A stretch of DNA of 64,000 nt from NCBI GenBank assembly GCA_012038135.1, contig JAAVJQ010000001.1, positions 434,001 through 498,000 on the forward strand, in the 5' to 3' direction. Source of the DNA: Salinimicrobium nanhaiense (lineage in GTDB: Bacteria > Bacteroidota > Bacteroidia > Flavobacteriales > Flavobacteriaceae). How positions within the stretch are numbered: position 1 is the stretch's first letter; each line of letters starts with the position of its first letter. Below the pieces are notes generated by a model. That model was not told the DNA's origin. It was given only the letters and a program-made list of their open reading frames with translations, and did not search any database. The position numbers and the translations under genes were made by a program. Below, piece by piece: positions 8,715 to 16,538 of the stretch.

Positions 8715-8747
8715 AAACCTGCGAGTTTTTTTTAAGCTCGCAGGTTT
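8715..8747 (+). terminator. Rho-independent terminator after the S9 peptidase
   Basis: Perfect 11-bp arms AAACCTGCGAG (8715-8725) and CTCGCAGGTTT (8737-8747) enclose an 11-nt T-rich loop. A weak T/A-rich tail follows on both sides. It can also serve the convergent gene ending at 8793. Confidence 0.75.
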
Positions 8748-8792
8748 GCTATTTAATTTCTTGTCTCGAAGTGACGGAGAATATTGTAGCAC

Positions 8793-9164
8793 TTAGAAGT
8801 CTTCAAAAAGATCTTGGGAATTACTTGATTTTAATAACCTTCCATTAAACTCCCATAATGGTTCGAAATCAAATGCCTTTTTAGTTATTTCCTGATTATC
8901 AATGAATTTGAATAACTTTTGGTCTTTTGCTGTAAACGACAAACTATAAGACCTTTCCAAATCAAAGTTTATTAAGGATCTGTAGAAATTCCGATCATCT
9001 ATTAAAGTCATTTCCATATTTCCTTCAGGATCATTAAGGACTTTCTGAAATAGATGTTTTTCAAATTCCTGTGCTATTAGTGAAAAGTCCGTGGCTAAGT
9101 TTTTGTCTTGCCCCAGAAGAGTTAGTGGCAGGAAAACTAATATTATACCTATTGAATTTCTCAT
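8793..9164 (-). CDS. Hypothetical secreted protein
   Basis: About 123 residues if started at the ATG at 9164 (MRNSIGIILVFLPL), which begins a clean signal peptide ending near LLGQ. An upstream ATG at 9191 would add nine residues ahead of it. The mature part is charged and aromatic (for example DDRNFYRSLINFDLERSY) with no motif I recognise, no cysteines and no further membrane segment. It is isolated between the S9 peptidase and the glycan operon and shows no operon partner. The AT-rich composition and lack of recognisable family suggest a lineage-specific gene. Confidence 0.6.
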   Translation of the reverse strand: MRNSIGIILVFLPLTLLGQDKNLATDFSLIAQEFEKHLFQKVLNDPEGNMEMTLIDDRNFYRSLINFDLERSYSLSFTAKDQKLFKFIDNQEITKKAFDFEPLWEFNGRLLKSSNSQDLFEDF

Positions 9165-9250
9165 ATTCTGGAAGTGCTTAGTTACAGACATTTAATATAC
9201 TACTTTTTCTGATTTCTCCTTTGGCATCTAATTTAGAGAGAGGTTGTTAT

Positions 9251-9288
9251 AAAAAAAGTAGTGTAATCTAAAAGTTTTATATTAGATT
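9251..9288 (-). terminator. Candidate terminator of the glycan operon
   Basis: Read on the minus strand just after the methyltransferase stop, AATCTAA and TTAGATT form a 7-bp AT-rich stem with a 10-nt loop (9265-9288), followed by a run of seven T (9251-9257 on the complement). The stem is weak, but the T tract and position fit the end of the ten-gene operon. Confidence 0.5.
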
Positions 9289-9295
9289 TTCGGGA

Positions 9296-10093
9296 TTATC
9301 CCTTGCGGGTTTTCTTCTCAACCTCTTCCTTCCAGTCCTTTCCTACAGCCGATAAATATTCTGAATAATTCCAGGTATCGAGGCTGGATTGGATTTCGGG
9401 ATCTTTATGAGCAACGTAGGTTTCATCTTCGGGCATTGACATTACTTTAAGTCCGCAGCTGCGAAGCATGGAGAGAATTCCCTGGTGATTTGGTGCCCAC
9501 CAGTTCGTAGGATCTCCTGCCAATTTATGCTCTATAAACGCCATTTTAGGCCATGCATTTTCCTGCATGATCTCCCTCTTGTGAAATTCCACATCCTCCG
9601 GAATTTCCATTTCTTCTGTTCCGGGAAGAGAGAGTGTTTGAAAGACCATCATTTTTTTCACTTTTTGAGACAGGATGTCCATTGCCAGCATAGGATAGCG
9701 CAAATGGTAGAAAACTCCCATGAACCAGATGAGATCGAACTGCTCTTCGGTATGTGCGAGATCGTAAACCTGCATTTGCTTAAATCTTATTTTATCATCC
9801 AGCCCAAACTGTTTTGCTGTCCATTTCGCCTGTTTCAGGTAATGTTCATCAAGATCAATCGCCAGCACCTCTGCGCCGCGTTTTGCCAGTTCTAATGAAT
9901 AGAATCCGGCGTTGCAGCCAATATCCAGCACTTTCCATCCTTCCAGATCTTCCGGAATGTCATTTTTGATCTTATCCCATTTAAATTTTGGAAAATCTCC
10001 CAGGAAATGATTTGGAGCTGTTGTGCTTCCGTCGGGGAGATGAATATTGTGGAACCAGGGAGCTAGTTTTTTTATTTCTGCTTCGGTGGACAT
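9296..10093 (-). CDS. SAM-dependent methyltransferase, TIGR04290-like (CmoB-related)
   Basis: 265 residues, class I Rossmann methyltransferase. Motif I is WKVLDIGCNAGFYSLEL, followed by the acidic strand end EVLAIDLDEHYLKQAK and the GVFYHLRYPMLAMD segment shared with tRNA U34 carboxymethyltransferase CmoB. I recall the TIGR04290 family as CmoB relatives found in sugar-modification neighbourhoods; recognition is by pattern only. Last gene of the ten-gene operon, 2 bp after the upstream glycosyltransferase. In this context it probably methylates a hydroxyl or carboxyl of the glycan or its acceptor and not tRNA. Soluble, with no membrane segment. Confidence 0.82.
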   Translation of the reverse strand: MSTEAEIKKLAPWFHNIHLPDGSTTAPNHFLGDFPKFKWDKIKNDIPEDLEGWKVLDIGCNAGFYSLELAKRGAEVLAIDLDEHYLKQAKWTAKQFGLDDKIRFKQMQVYDLAHTEEQFDLIWFMGVFYHLRYPMLAMDILSQKVKKMMVFQTLSLPGTEEMEIPEDVEFHKREIMQENAWPKMAFIEHKLAGDPTNWWAPNHQGILSMLRSCGLKVMSMPEDETYVAHKDPEIQSSLDTWNYSEYLSAVGKDWKEEVEKKTRKG

Positions 10094-10095
10094 AA

Positions 10096-11172
10096 TTATA
10101 CTTTTTCTGAAGGCTGACGCACTTCCTTTACATAATTTACTAATTCTTTCGCTCTTGCTTTTGCGGTGTGAGACTGCATTACTTTTTGCCTTGCATTTTC
10201 ACCTATCTGTTTTCTTTCTTTTTCAGGGATATTTCTGAAATATTTTTCGACTTCACTGGTGTCTCGGGCGATCAGGATCTCCTTTCCCTGTTCAAAAATG
10301 CTGTGGATGCCATCCCAGTAATCTGAAATGATCGGCACTCCGCAGGCAGCTGCTTCAAATAATCTCACGCTGGGGGAGTAACCGGCTTTGATCATGTCCT
10401 GTCGGGTGACATTCAGCGTAAACTCCTGCGAATTGTAGAACTTTCGGTGTTCTGCCGGAGGCAGGTGATTGATGCGCTCGACGTTCTTTGACCAGTTGTA
10501 GTTCTCCGGATACTGCGGACCTGCAACTACAAATTTTTCTGATGGAAATTGAGCTGCGGGTTTGTTTAGAAGTTCTTCCACTGTGGGCTGGCGATCATCG
10601 CTGTAGGTGCCGAGATATCCCATTTTCCATTGCTTTTCCCGGTCTTCAGGAAAATAAAGATCCGGATCAACAGAACAGTATAAGGCTCTTGCCATAGGAG
10701 ATCCATAATGCTCCTCAAGATGCTTTAGAATAGGACCTCCCGAAAATGATAAATACAGATCATATTTTGAGATGATCTCCGGGTCGAGATATTCGTAATC
10801 CTCCCGCTCCAGTTTTGCTAAAGTGACCGGAGTATCAATGTCGTAAAAAGCTGTAACTCCGGTGGCGGTTTCAATGGCCCAATTTCCTACTTCCACTCCC
10901 TGCTGCACGTAAGAGCCTACTATTACCACATCTGCTTCAGCAACCTGTTTTGTATAATCTGCTTTGAGTTCTTCATTGGTCTTGTAGAGACCCAGTGTAC
11001 AGAAACCGGGTGCAGGCATGTCACGGTGCGGTGAATACCACGGCACATCCTTCTCCAGGAACAGGATATCGTGGCCAAGAGCCTTCAGTTCTTTAAGAAG
11101 CGCCCTGTAAGTGGTGGCGTGGCCGTTACCCCAGGATGATGTTACTGAAAGTCCTATAATCACAAATTTCAT
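10096..11172 (-). CDS. CgeB-family glycosyltransferase (third of three)
   Basis: 358 residues, GT-B fold pattern. The N-terminus MKFVIIGLSVTSSWGNGHATTY is glycine-rich. The C-terminal half has the donor-binding signature GYSPSVRLFEAAACGVPIIS followed by FEQGKEILIARD, as in CgeB/GT4-like enzymes. It transfers a sugar from a nucleotide donor, with donor and acceptor unknown. Soluble with no membrane segment. The start overlaps the preceding glycosyltransferase by four bases (ATGA). Together with the two preceding genes it appears to descend from a common ancestor, since all three share the N-terminal W-N-G/H and the C-terminal FEA motif. Confidence 0.84.
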   Translation of the reverse strand: MKFVIIGLSVTSSWGNGHATTYRALLKELKALGHDILFLEKDVPWYSPHRDMPAPGFCTLGLYKTNEELKADYTKQVAEADVVIVGSYVQQGVEVGNWAIETATGVTAFYDIDTPVTLAKLEREDYEYLDPEIISKYDLYLSFSGGPILKHLEEHYGSPMARALYCSVDPDLYFPEDREKQWKMGYLGTYSDDRQPTVEELLNKPAAQFPSEKFVVAGPQYPENYNWSKNVERINHLPPAEHRKFYNSQEFTLNVTRQDMIKAGYSPSVRLFEAAACGVPIISDYWDGIHSIFEQGKEILIARDTSEVEKYFRNIPEKERKQIGENARQKVMQSHTAKARAKELVNYVKEVRQPSEKV

Positions 11173-12287
11173 GAGCTACTGTTTTGTTCAACGGGTTGAT
11201 CTTCAGTTTCAAGTTTTTCAGAAATGACCGATTCCAGCAGCGCTGCCCTGTGGTTGTATGTATGTTCAGCAAGCACTTTTTTATAAGCGGCTTCGCCTAT
11301 TGCTTTAGCTTTTTCAGCAGTTAGATCTGCAAGAAGTTGTTCGACTTCCTTTCCATCTTTGGCTACAAGGATCTCTTTACCCGGTTCAAAGAAAGTTTCT
11401 ATGCCTTTCCAGTAGTCTGTAATCAAACATGCTCCCGCTCCGGCAGCCTCAAAAACCCGCGTAGCAGGGGAGAATCCGTATTTGGCCATACTATCCCGGC
11501 TGATGTTCAAAACGGCCTTAGGAGTACAGTTAAAGGCGTTGTGATCTTTAGTGTAGACGTGGCCTACATACTCGATATTTTCGGGCATTGACTTATCTCC
11601 CCATCCGCTGCCGCCCAGGATGAATTTTTCTTCCGGAAGATTTTCCGCAGGCTTGATAAAGAATTCCTCCACCCGCTTTTCACGATCGGGTAAGCGGTTA
11701 CCCAAAAAGGCCAAAGTGCCTTCAAACTTTTCCTGTGGTTCAACAGGAAAATGAGTGTCGGTGTCTAAAGCATTGTAAATAGGAATACACCTTTTTGCCC
11801 CGTTGCGCTCGTAAGCATCTATAACGGGTTGACCGCCACCATAGGTGAGCACAAAATCATACTTTGGAACCAGGGCATTAAAAGGATCTGAAGGATCGTT
11901 TTCGATCCTGTCGAGCGTAGCCGGGGCGTCAACATCCCAGAAGATAATGAGGTTATCATCTTTCTTCAGCTGTACTACAGCATCTTCCAGGAATTCGTCG
12001 AAAGCACCAACTCCGCTGGCTTTGATGATCACATCGGCTTCCGAAGCTTCTCGGAGCAGTGCTCTTAAAGTTACCTGATCTTCAGGATATACTTTTACTT
12101 TACACCATTCAGGATCATCAATATCCCGGTGTTTTTGACGCTCGTAAATATCGGGTTCGTAAAATGTGACTTCATGCCCCATTTTATGCAGCGCCTTTAC
12201 AATTCCGCGGTAGTAGGTGGCAGCACCATTCCAGTAAGCCGAAACTATACTGGATCCAAAAAAGGCAATTTTCAGGTTCTTTTTCAT
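11169..12287 (-). CDS. CgeB-family glycosyltransferase (second of three)
   Basis: 372 residues, GT-B fold. The N-terminal segment IAFFGSSIVSAYWNGAATYYRG aligns by eye with the neighbouring paralogue. The C-terminal signature is GFSPATRVFEAAGAGACLIT with FEPGKEILVAKD. Cytosolic and lacking any membrane anchor. ATGA overlaps at both ends (12284-12287 and 11169-11172) indicate tight translational coupling in the operon. The acceptor is presumably the product of the enzyme encoded upstream, so the gene order may mirror sequential sugar additions; that is inference. Confidence 0.85.
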   Translation of the reverse strand: MKKNLKIAFFGSSIVSAYWNGAATYYRGIVKALHKMGHEVTFYEPDIYERQKHRDIDDPEWCKVKVYPEDQVTLRALLREASEADVIIKASGVGAFDEFLEDAVVQLKKDDNLIIFWDVDAPATLDRIENDPSDPFNALVPKYDFVLTYGGGQPVIDAYERNGAKRCIPIYNALDTDTHFPVEPQEKFEGTLAFLGNRLPDREKRVEEFFIKPAENLPEEKFILGGSGWGDKSMPENIEYVGHVYTKDHNAFNCTPKAVLNISRDSMAKYGFSPATRVFEAAGAGACLITDYWKGIETFFEPGKEILVAKDGKEVEQLLADLTAEKAKAIGEAAYKKVLAEHTYNHRAALLESVISEKLETEDQPVEQNSSS

Positions 12288-13420
12288 GCTTCCATGGTTT
12301 TGTGTTGGATTGGAAAGATCTTTTCTTCTGCCATTCCAAGTTCCTTCAAAATATCCTCCAGTGCATCTACTCTGTGGGCGCAGGTATGCCTGTCCAAAAT
12401 AGTTTTTCGGCCGTTTTGGGAAAGGCTTTGGGCCAGTTGTGCACTTTTAAGGACTTCAGCTATTTTGTAGCCCATGTCATTCCCATCTTTGGCGATGAGG
12501 TAATCTTCGCCCGGAGTGAAAAGGTTTTCTGCATCGTCCCAGGGAGAGCAGATTAAAGGGATGCCGCAGGATAATGCTTCAAAGGGCCGGATAGTAGGGA
12601 TCCCCGGCAACATTTGAACATAGGGTCTTCGCGGCACGTGTACGGTAACTTTATATTTGGAAAAAACCTCTGGCACCTTGTAGTTGGGCAGCCATCCGCC
12701 GTATGCTATTCCCGCATCTGCGAGCGCTTTTTTAGCCTTTTCGGGATAGCGCACGCCGTAAACCTTAGCTTTTATTCCCAGCTCCTTCACCGGATTGATG
12801 AGAAATTCCATAAGTTCTTCTGTGCGTTCGTCGTCACCCCAGTTTCCAATCCATACCAGGTCACCTTCTTTTTCTTCATCGCGGTTAGGGCTGAAAAATT
12901 CGGCATCTGCGGCTTCATGCCAGGTCCAGACGTTCTTCACCCAATTCTTTTGCTGATAGATCTTCTTGATCACATCCCCAAATACAAGAGCGCCATCATA
13001 GTTCGAAAAATCAAATTTTTTCATCTCTTCTTCAGCCGAAACTGCCCTGTGATGGGTGTCGTGGAATAATAATTTATAGCCGAATTTTTCCTTTTGCTCT
13101 CCTATTTGAGCTACAAGCTTAGGATCATTCCATTCGTGTACGATCACCAGGTCGGCTTTTCCAAGTATATTTTGATAGTTCAGTTTTTTCTCCGGGTTAT
13201 AGAACTGCGGATTAAGTGAAGGATAATACTGCCGGAATTCATCCAACCGCTCGGCCCCGTGATCCTTCAGCAAATTCTGAAGACTCCAGCCGCCTTCGGG
13301 TTCATAGACATCAACATCATGTCCCCGTATTTGGAGTTCCTTTACGATTCCCCGTAAAAAATGCGCATTCCCGTGGTTCCAGTCAGAATAAAGGGAATGG
13401 TAAAACATCACAATTTTCAT
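12284..13420 (-). CDS. CgeB-like glycosyltransferase (first of three)
   Basis: 378 residues. It starts MKIVMFYHSLYSDWNHGNAHF and has a GT-B-like C-terminal domain with PTIRPFEALSCGIPLICS followed by FTPGEDYLIAKDG. The N-terminal domain has the same W-N-x-G pattern as its two downstream paralogues. ATGA overlap with the upstream GT4 gene at 13417-13420. No signal peptide or transmembrane segment. Its sugar donor cannot be read from sequence. Confidence 0.84.
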   Translation of the reverse strand: MKIVMFYHSLYSDWNHGNAHFLRGIVKELQIRGHDVDVYEPEGGWSLQNLLKDHGAERLDEFRQYYPSLNPQFYNPEKKLNYQNILGKADLVIVHEWNDPKLVAQIGEQKEKFGYKLLFHDTHHRAVSAEEEMKKFDFSNYDGALVFGDVIKKIYQQKNWVKNVWTWHEAADAEFFSPNRDEEKEGDLVWIGNWGDDERTEELMEFLINPVKELGIKAKVYGVRYPEKAKKALADAGIAYGGWLPNYKVPEVFSKYKVTVHVPRRPYVQMLPGIPTIRPFEALSCGIPLICSPWDDAENLFTPGEDYLIAKDGNDMGYKIAEVLKSAQLAQSLSQNGRKTILDRHTCAHRVDALEDILKELGMAEEKIFPIQHKTMEA

Positions 13421-14523
13421 ATACTCAGTAGTTTTTGTTCTTTTTCCATGATCTCGTGGTAGAGCCTGTGATATGCTGCTCCCATTTTTTCAGGAGAGAA
13501 ATTTTTAGCTCTTTCTCTGGCTTTTGCCGAAAGCTCCTGAAGGAATTTCGGACTTTCAATTAATCTTATTACTGTTTTCTCGGCTTCAGCTTCATCTTCG
13601 GGATCAAAGAAAAGCGCTACGTCATGCCACAATTCTTTTAGCGTTTCCAAGTTGCTTAACACCAGGGCGCAGCCATTGCCTGCGGCTTCAAGTATTGCCA
13701 GTCCAAAAGGCTCATAGCGGGTAGGGCTTACAAAAATGCTCGCCCGTTGCATCCAGTCCTGTACTTCTCCCGGAGATAATTTCCCCACGAATTTCACATT
13801 TTTGAGACTGCATTCTTTTCCGGTGTTAGGATTTACAGAATCGCCTGCAACATATACCGGCCACGGAAGTTTTTCGGCTATACTGGATAAAAGCGGAAAG
13901 TTCTTGGCTTCATCCCACATCCTGCCCATGCATAGAATGAATTCTTCCTTGGGCTTTGCTTCCGAAGTATTTATGCTTCTACCGTTGTGGATCACTTTTA
14001 TTTCCGAAGTGAATTTATGTGCCTGCTGGGCTTTGTTGAGGATCGCCTGAGTTGGTCCCACCACAATATCTGAAGCTTGCAATGATTCCTTGACAGTTCG
14101 GGTATAATGATCCCACTCTTCGGGGGCTGCCTTCCCTTTTACCGCCTGCCACCAGGTCTGCACACAGGAATGAAACACGGTGACCACAGGGGCCGTCCAG
14201 TCTTCTTCCACGTGCGCGTAGTTATTAAGGTGGACCACATCGGGTTGTACGGTGGTATAGATGCAGTTGATCCATTTGCGGGATTGCTCCACATCTTCCC
14301 AGGGATTTTCCATCCACTCCAGCTTGTAATCGCTCTTGTAAAAAGTGACATTGGAAATTTTTTCAGCTTCCACCTGCTGTGCAGGGGAAGGCCAACCTCC
14401 CATTGCCACCAAATGCACCTGTACGCCGTACTGCTGCAGCGCCCTGCAGAGTTCCAGGGAATACACCCAAACTCCGCCTACTGTATCGGTAGTCATTAAG
14501 ACTTTCATCTTCTTATCTTCCAT
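13417..14523 (-). CDS. Family GT4 glycosyltransferase
   Basis: 368 residues from the ATG at 14523 (MEDKKMKV); another ATG 15 bp further in would also fit, while an upstream codon in frame is TTG. The N-terminus LMTTDTVGGVWVYSLEL is typical of glycogen-synthase-like GT4 enzymes. The C-terminal domain contains RYEPFGLAILEAAGNG, the E-x7-E donor-binding motif of retaining GT4 transferases. The start lies inside the last codons of the oxidoreductase gene (11-bp overlap). It is the only classical GT4 member of the operon and may build the core linkage before the three CgeB-like enzymes act. Confidence 0.88.
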   Translation of the reverse strand: MEDKKMKVLMTTDTVGGVWVYSLELCRALQQYGVQVHLVAMGGWPSPAQQVEAEKISNVTFYKSDYKLEWMENPWEDVEQSRKWINCIYTTVQPDVVHLNNYAHVEEDWTAPVVTVFHSCVQTWWQAVKGKAAPEEWDHYTRTVKESLQASDIVVGPTQAILNKAQQAHKFTSEIKVIHNGRSINTSEAKPKEEFILCMGRMWDEAKNFPLLSSIAEKLPWPVYVAGDSVNPNTGKECSLKNVKFVGKLSPGEVQDWMQRASIFVSPTRYEPFGLAILEAAGNGCALVLSNLETLKELWHDVALFFDPEDEAEAEKTVIRLIESPKFLQELSAKARERAKNFSPEKMGAAYHRLYHEIMEKEQKLLSI

Positions 14524-15526
14524 AGATACGGTCAATTACTTCTGCTGTTTTTATAAATTCGGTTGCCGATTTTTCGTCGAACCGGTTGTTTTTGATCATA
14601 TTTTCAACCCAAACTATTCCGGCGCGGCCACTCCATTCATCCGGAGTATTCACGAGCGTTTCTGTCTGGGTGCCGTTATATTTTTCTGCCTTAAAATCGT
14701 AGAAAGAACCATTGATATTCCTGAAGGAAGCTCCTCCTTTTGTGCCGTAGAAAGTGGCTTCTATGATGGCGTCTTTTCCTGCGGAAACATGCCAGGAACA
14801 TTCCAGATTGATTACCTGATTTTTTTCGGAAGTCAGCGACACACTGGCGAAATCTTCTACGTGTTCTTCAAAAGAAGTAAGCTTTTGACCTTTGTGGAAG
14901 AGGTGGCTTCGCACATCTTTAATTTCCGGGAAATTGAGGCTCCATAGTGCCAGATCGACCAGGTGAATTCCCAGGTCCATTACACATCCTCCGCCGGAGC
15001 GTTTGATATCATAGAACCATTCCTTATCTGGTCCGTAGGCGTTGTGAAATTTCAGGTCCACGGCGTAGATATCTCCAATTTCTCCTTTTTGGATGGTATC
15101 ATAGACTGCCTTAAAGGCCTTTGTGTAGCGATAGGAGAGATCTACAGCGAGTAATTTATCTGACTCCCGGGAAGCCTGCACCACTTGCCTTACTTCTTCG
15201 GCAGTACGCCCAAGTGGTTTTTGACAGAAGACTGCTTTTCCGCTTCTTAGGGCCTGCATGCTTTGTTCGGCATGCATGGCGCTGGGAGTTGCAATGACAA
15301 TTCCGTCGAGATCTTCTTCAGAAAAAAGTTCTTCAGCAGAGGTCTTTAAAATGGCATTTTTGGCACTCTTTAATGCTTCGTCTGAATTTTCTGGATTTGG
15401 TTCGGTGATCGCAGCAGCCTTTGCATTGGTGTGGTTGAGGATGGCTTCCATGCGGTTGCGGCCTATCCAGCCTACGCCGAGGAATCCAAGAGATAATTCT
15501 TTTTTGGTTGGTTGTGTTGCGATCAT
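14513..15526 (-). CDS. Gfo/Idh/MocA family oxidoreductase
   Basis: 337 residues. The N-terminal Rossmann motif GFLGVGWIGRNRME binds NAD(P). The segment CQKPLGRTAEE carries the conserved Lys, and GGGCVMDLGIHLVD the catalytic Asp/His pair of inositol and sugar dehydrogenases. The family oxidises or reduces hydroxyls on sugars, cyclitols or nucleotide sugars. One base separates its ATG from the stop of the zinc dehydrogenase. Together with that enzyme it suggests redox tailoring of the sugar, for instance a keto intermediate made by one and reduced by the other. Substrate unknown. Confidence 0.9.
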   Translation of the reverse strand: MIATQPTKKELSLGFLGVGWIGRNRMEAILNHTNAKAAAITEPNPENSDEALKSAKNAILKTSAEELFSEEDLDGIVIATPSAMHAEQSMQALRSGKAVFCQKPLGRTAEEVRQVVQASRESDKLLAVDLSYRYTKAFKAVYDTIQKGEIGDIYAVDLKFHNAYGPDKEWFYDIKRSGGGCVMDLGIHLVDLALWSLNFPEIKDVRSHLFHKGQKLTSFEEHVEDFASVSLTSEKNQVINLECSWHVSAGKDAIIEATFYGTKGGASFRNINGSFYDFKAEKYNGTQTETLVNTPDEWSGRAGIVWVENMIKNNRFDEKSATEFIKTAEVIDRIYGR

Positions 15527-15527
15527 G

Positions 15528-16538
15528 TTAGTTGATGATTAATGCTTTTATAAATCCGTCGGGACGGTCGGTTAGATGTTGATAGGCCTGTTCCATTTCC
15601 TCAAGTGAAAAATTGTGCGTGAATAAAGGATATGGATCCATTTTACCCTTTTCCACAGCTTCAATGGCATCTTTAATTCCGTTGATGTACTGCTGCGGAT
15701 CCCTCTCGTGGGCACTGATCATGTCAATGCCTCTCCAGTTCAACATCTGCACATTGACGCTGCGCATTCCATCCTGGTGAAAACCGGCGACAATAAGTTT
15801 GCCTCTGGTGCCGGTGAGTTCGATGGAAAGGTTAAGTGGCCATTCTTTCCCCGTACATTCGATCACCCTTTCGCAAAAGTTGCCGTTGGTCAACTCCTTT
15901 ACTTTTTCGATGATCTTATGATGATCATCCATTTGAACCAGGTGATCTGCACCTGCTTCTTTGGCGGTCTTAAGGGAAAATTCTCTTCTGGAAACAGCAA
16001 TGACTTCAGCCCCGGCTGACTTTGCCAGTTGTACCAGCAGAGTTCCTAAAAATCCGCTGCCAACTATGGCTACTTTTTGCCGTTTTTGAATATCGCTTCG
16101 GTTAAAGATGTTCATCGCACATCCCAGAGGTTCTCCGGGAAATGGTTTTCCTGACAGACTTTCAGGAAGCTTCACAACGCTCTCCTGCTTTGCAATATCA
16201 TGAGTGGCGTAAGCCTTATAGGTCAAGGCGGTAACAAGATCTCCTTCTTTAAGATCTTTCACTCCGGCGCCAACTGCATCGATAATTCCCCAGCCTTCAT
16301 GGCCGGGTTCTCCCGTAGTCACGGGATAATCAAACCAGTCGCGGCCTTCCCAAACAGGAATGTTTGATGCACACACACCAGATCCTTCCAGGTTGATGCG
16401 CACTTCTCCTTCTCCCGGTTCCGGAAGTTCTATCTCTTTTACACTTACTTTTTGAGGGGCTTCTAATACTGCTGCTTTTCCTACAGCAGCTTTTTCTGAT
16501 GCCGGCGTTTTCTCCTGCATCGCATGGGCTGATCTCAT
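15528..16538 (-). CDS. Zinc-dependent medium-chain dehydrogenase
   Basis: 336 residues, MDR superfamily. The catalytic zinc ligands are visible as Cys56 in GSGVCASN and His80-Glu81 in GEPGHEGWG. The cofactor loop is VAIVGSGFLGTLLVQL. The four-cysteine structural zinc lobe of classical alcohol dehydrogenases is absent. A later ATG at Met7 is possible. The 5' end overlaps the stop of the hydrolase-epimerase fusion gene by four bases (ATGA). It is expected to oxidise a polyol or sugar hydroxyl with NAD(P), in concert with the adjacent Gfo/Idh/MocA enzyme. Confidence 0.9.
   Translation of the reverse strand: MRSAHAMQEKTPASEKAAVGKAAVLEAPQKVSVKEIELPEPGEGEVRINLEGSGVCASNIPVWEGRDWFDYPVTTGEPGHEGWGIIDAVGAGVKDLKEGDLVTALTYKAYATHDIAKQESVVKLPESLSGKPFPGEPLGCAMNIFNRSDIQKRQKVAIVGSGFLGTLLVQLAKSAGAEVIAVSRREFSLKTAKEAGADHLVQMDDHHKIIEKVKELTNGNFCERVIECTGKEWPLNLSIELTGTRGKLIVAGFHQDGMRSVNVQMLNWRGIDMISAHERDPQQYINGIKDAIEAVEKGKMDPYPLFTHNFSLEEMEQAYQHLTDRPDGFIKALIIN

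Noticed and set aside
14345..14947. 200-codon plus-strand frame across the GT4 and Gfo/Idh/MocA genes
   Set aside because: Antisense to two well-supported overlapping genes and without any protein-family signature.
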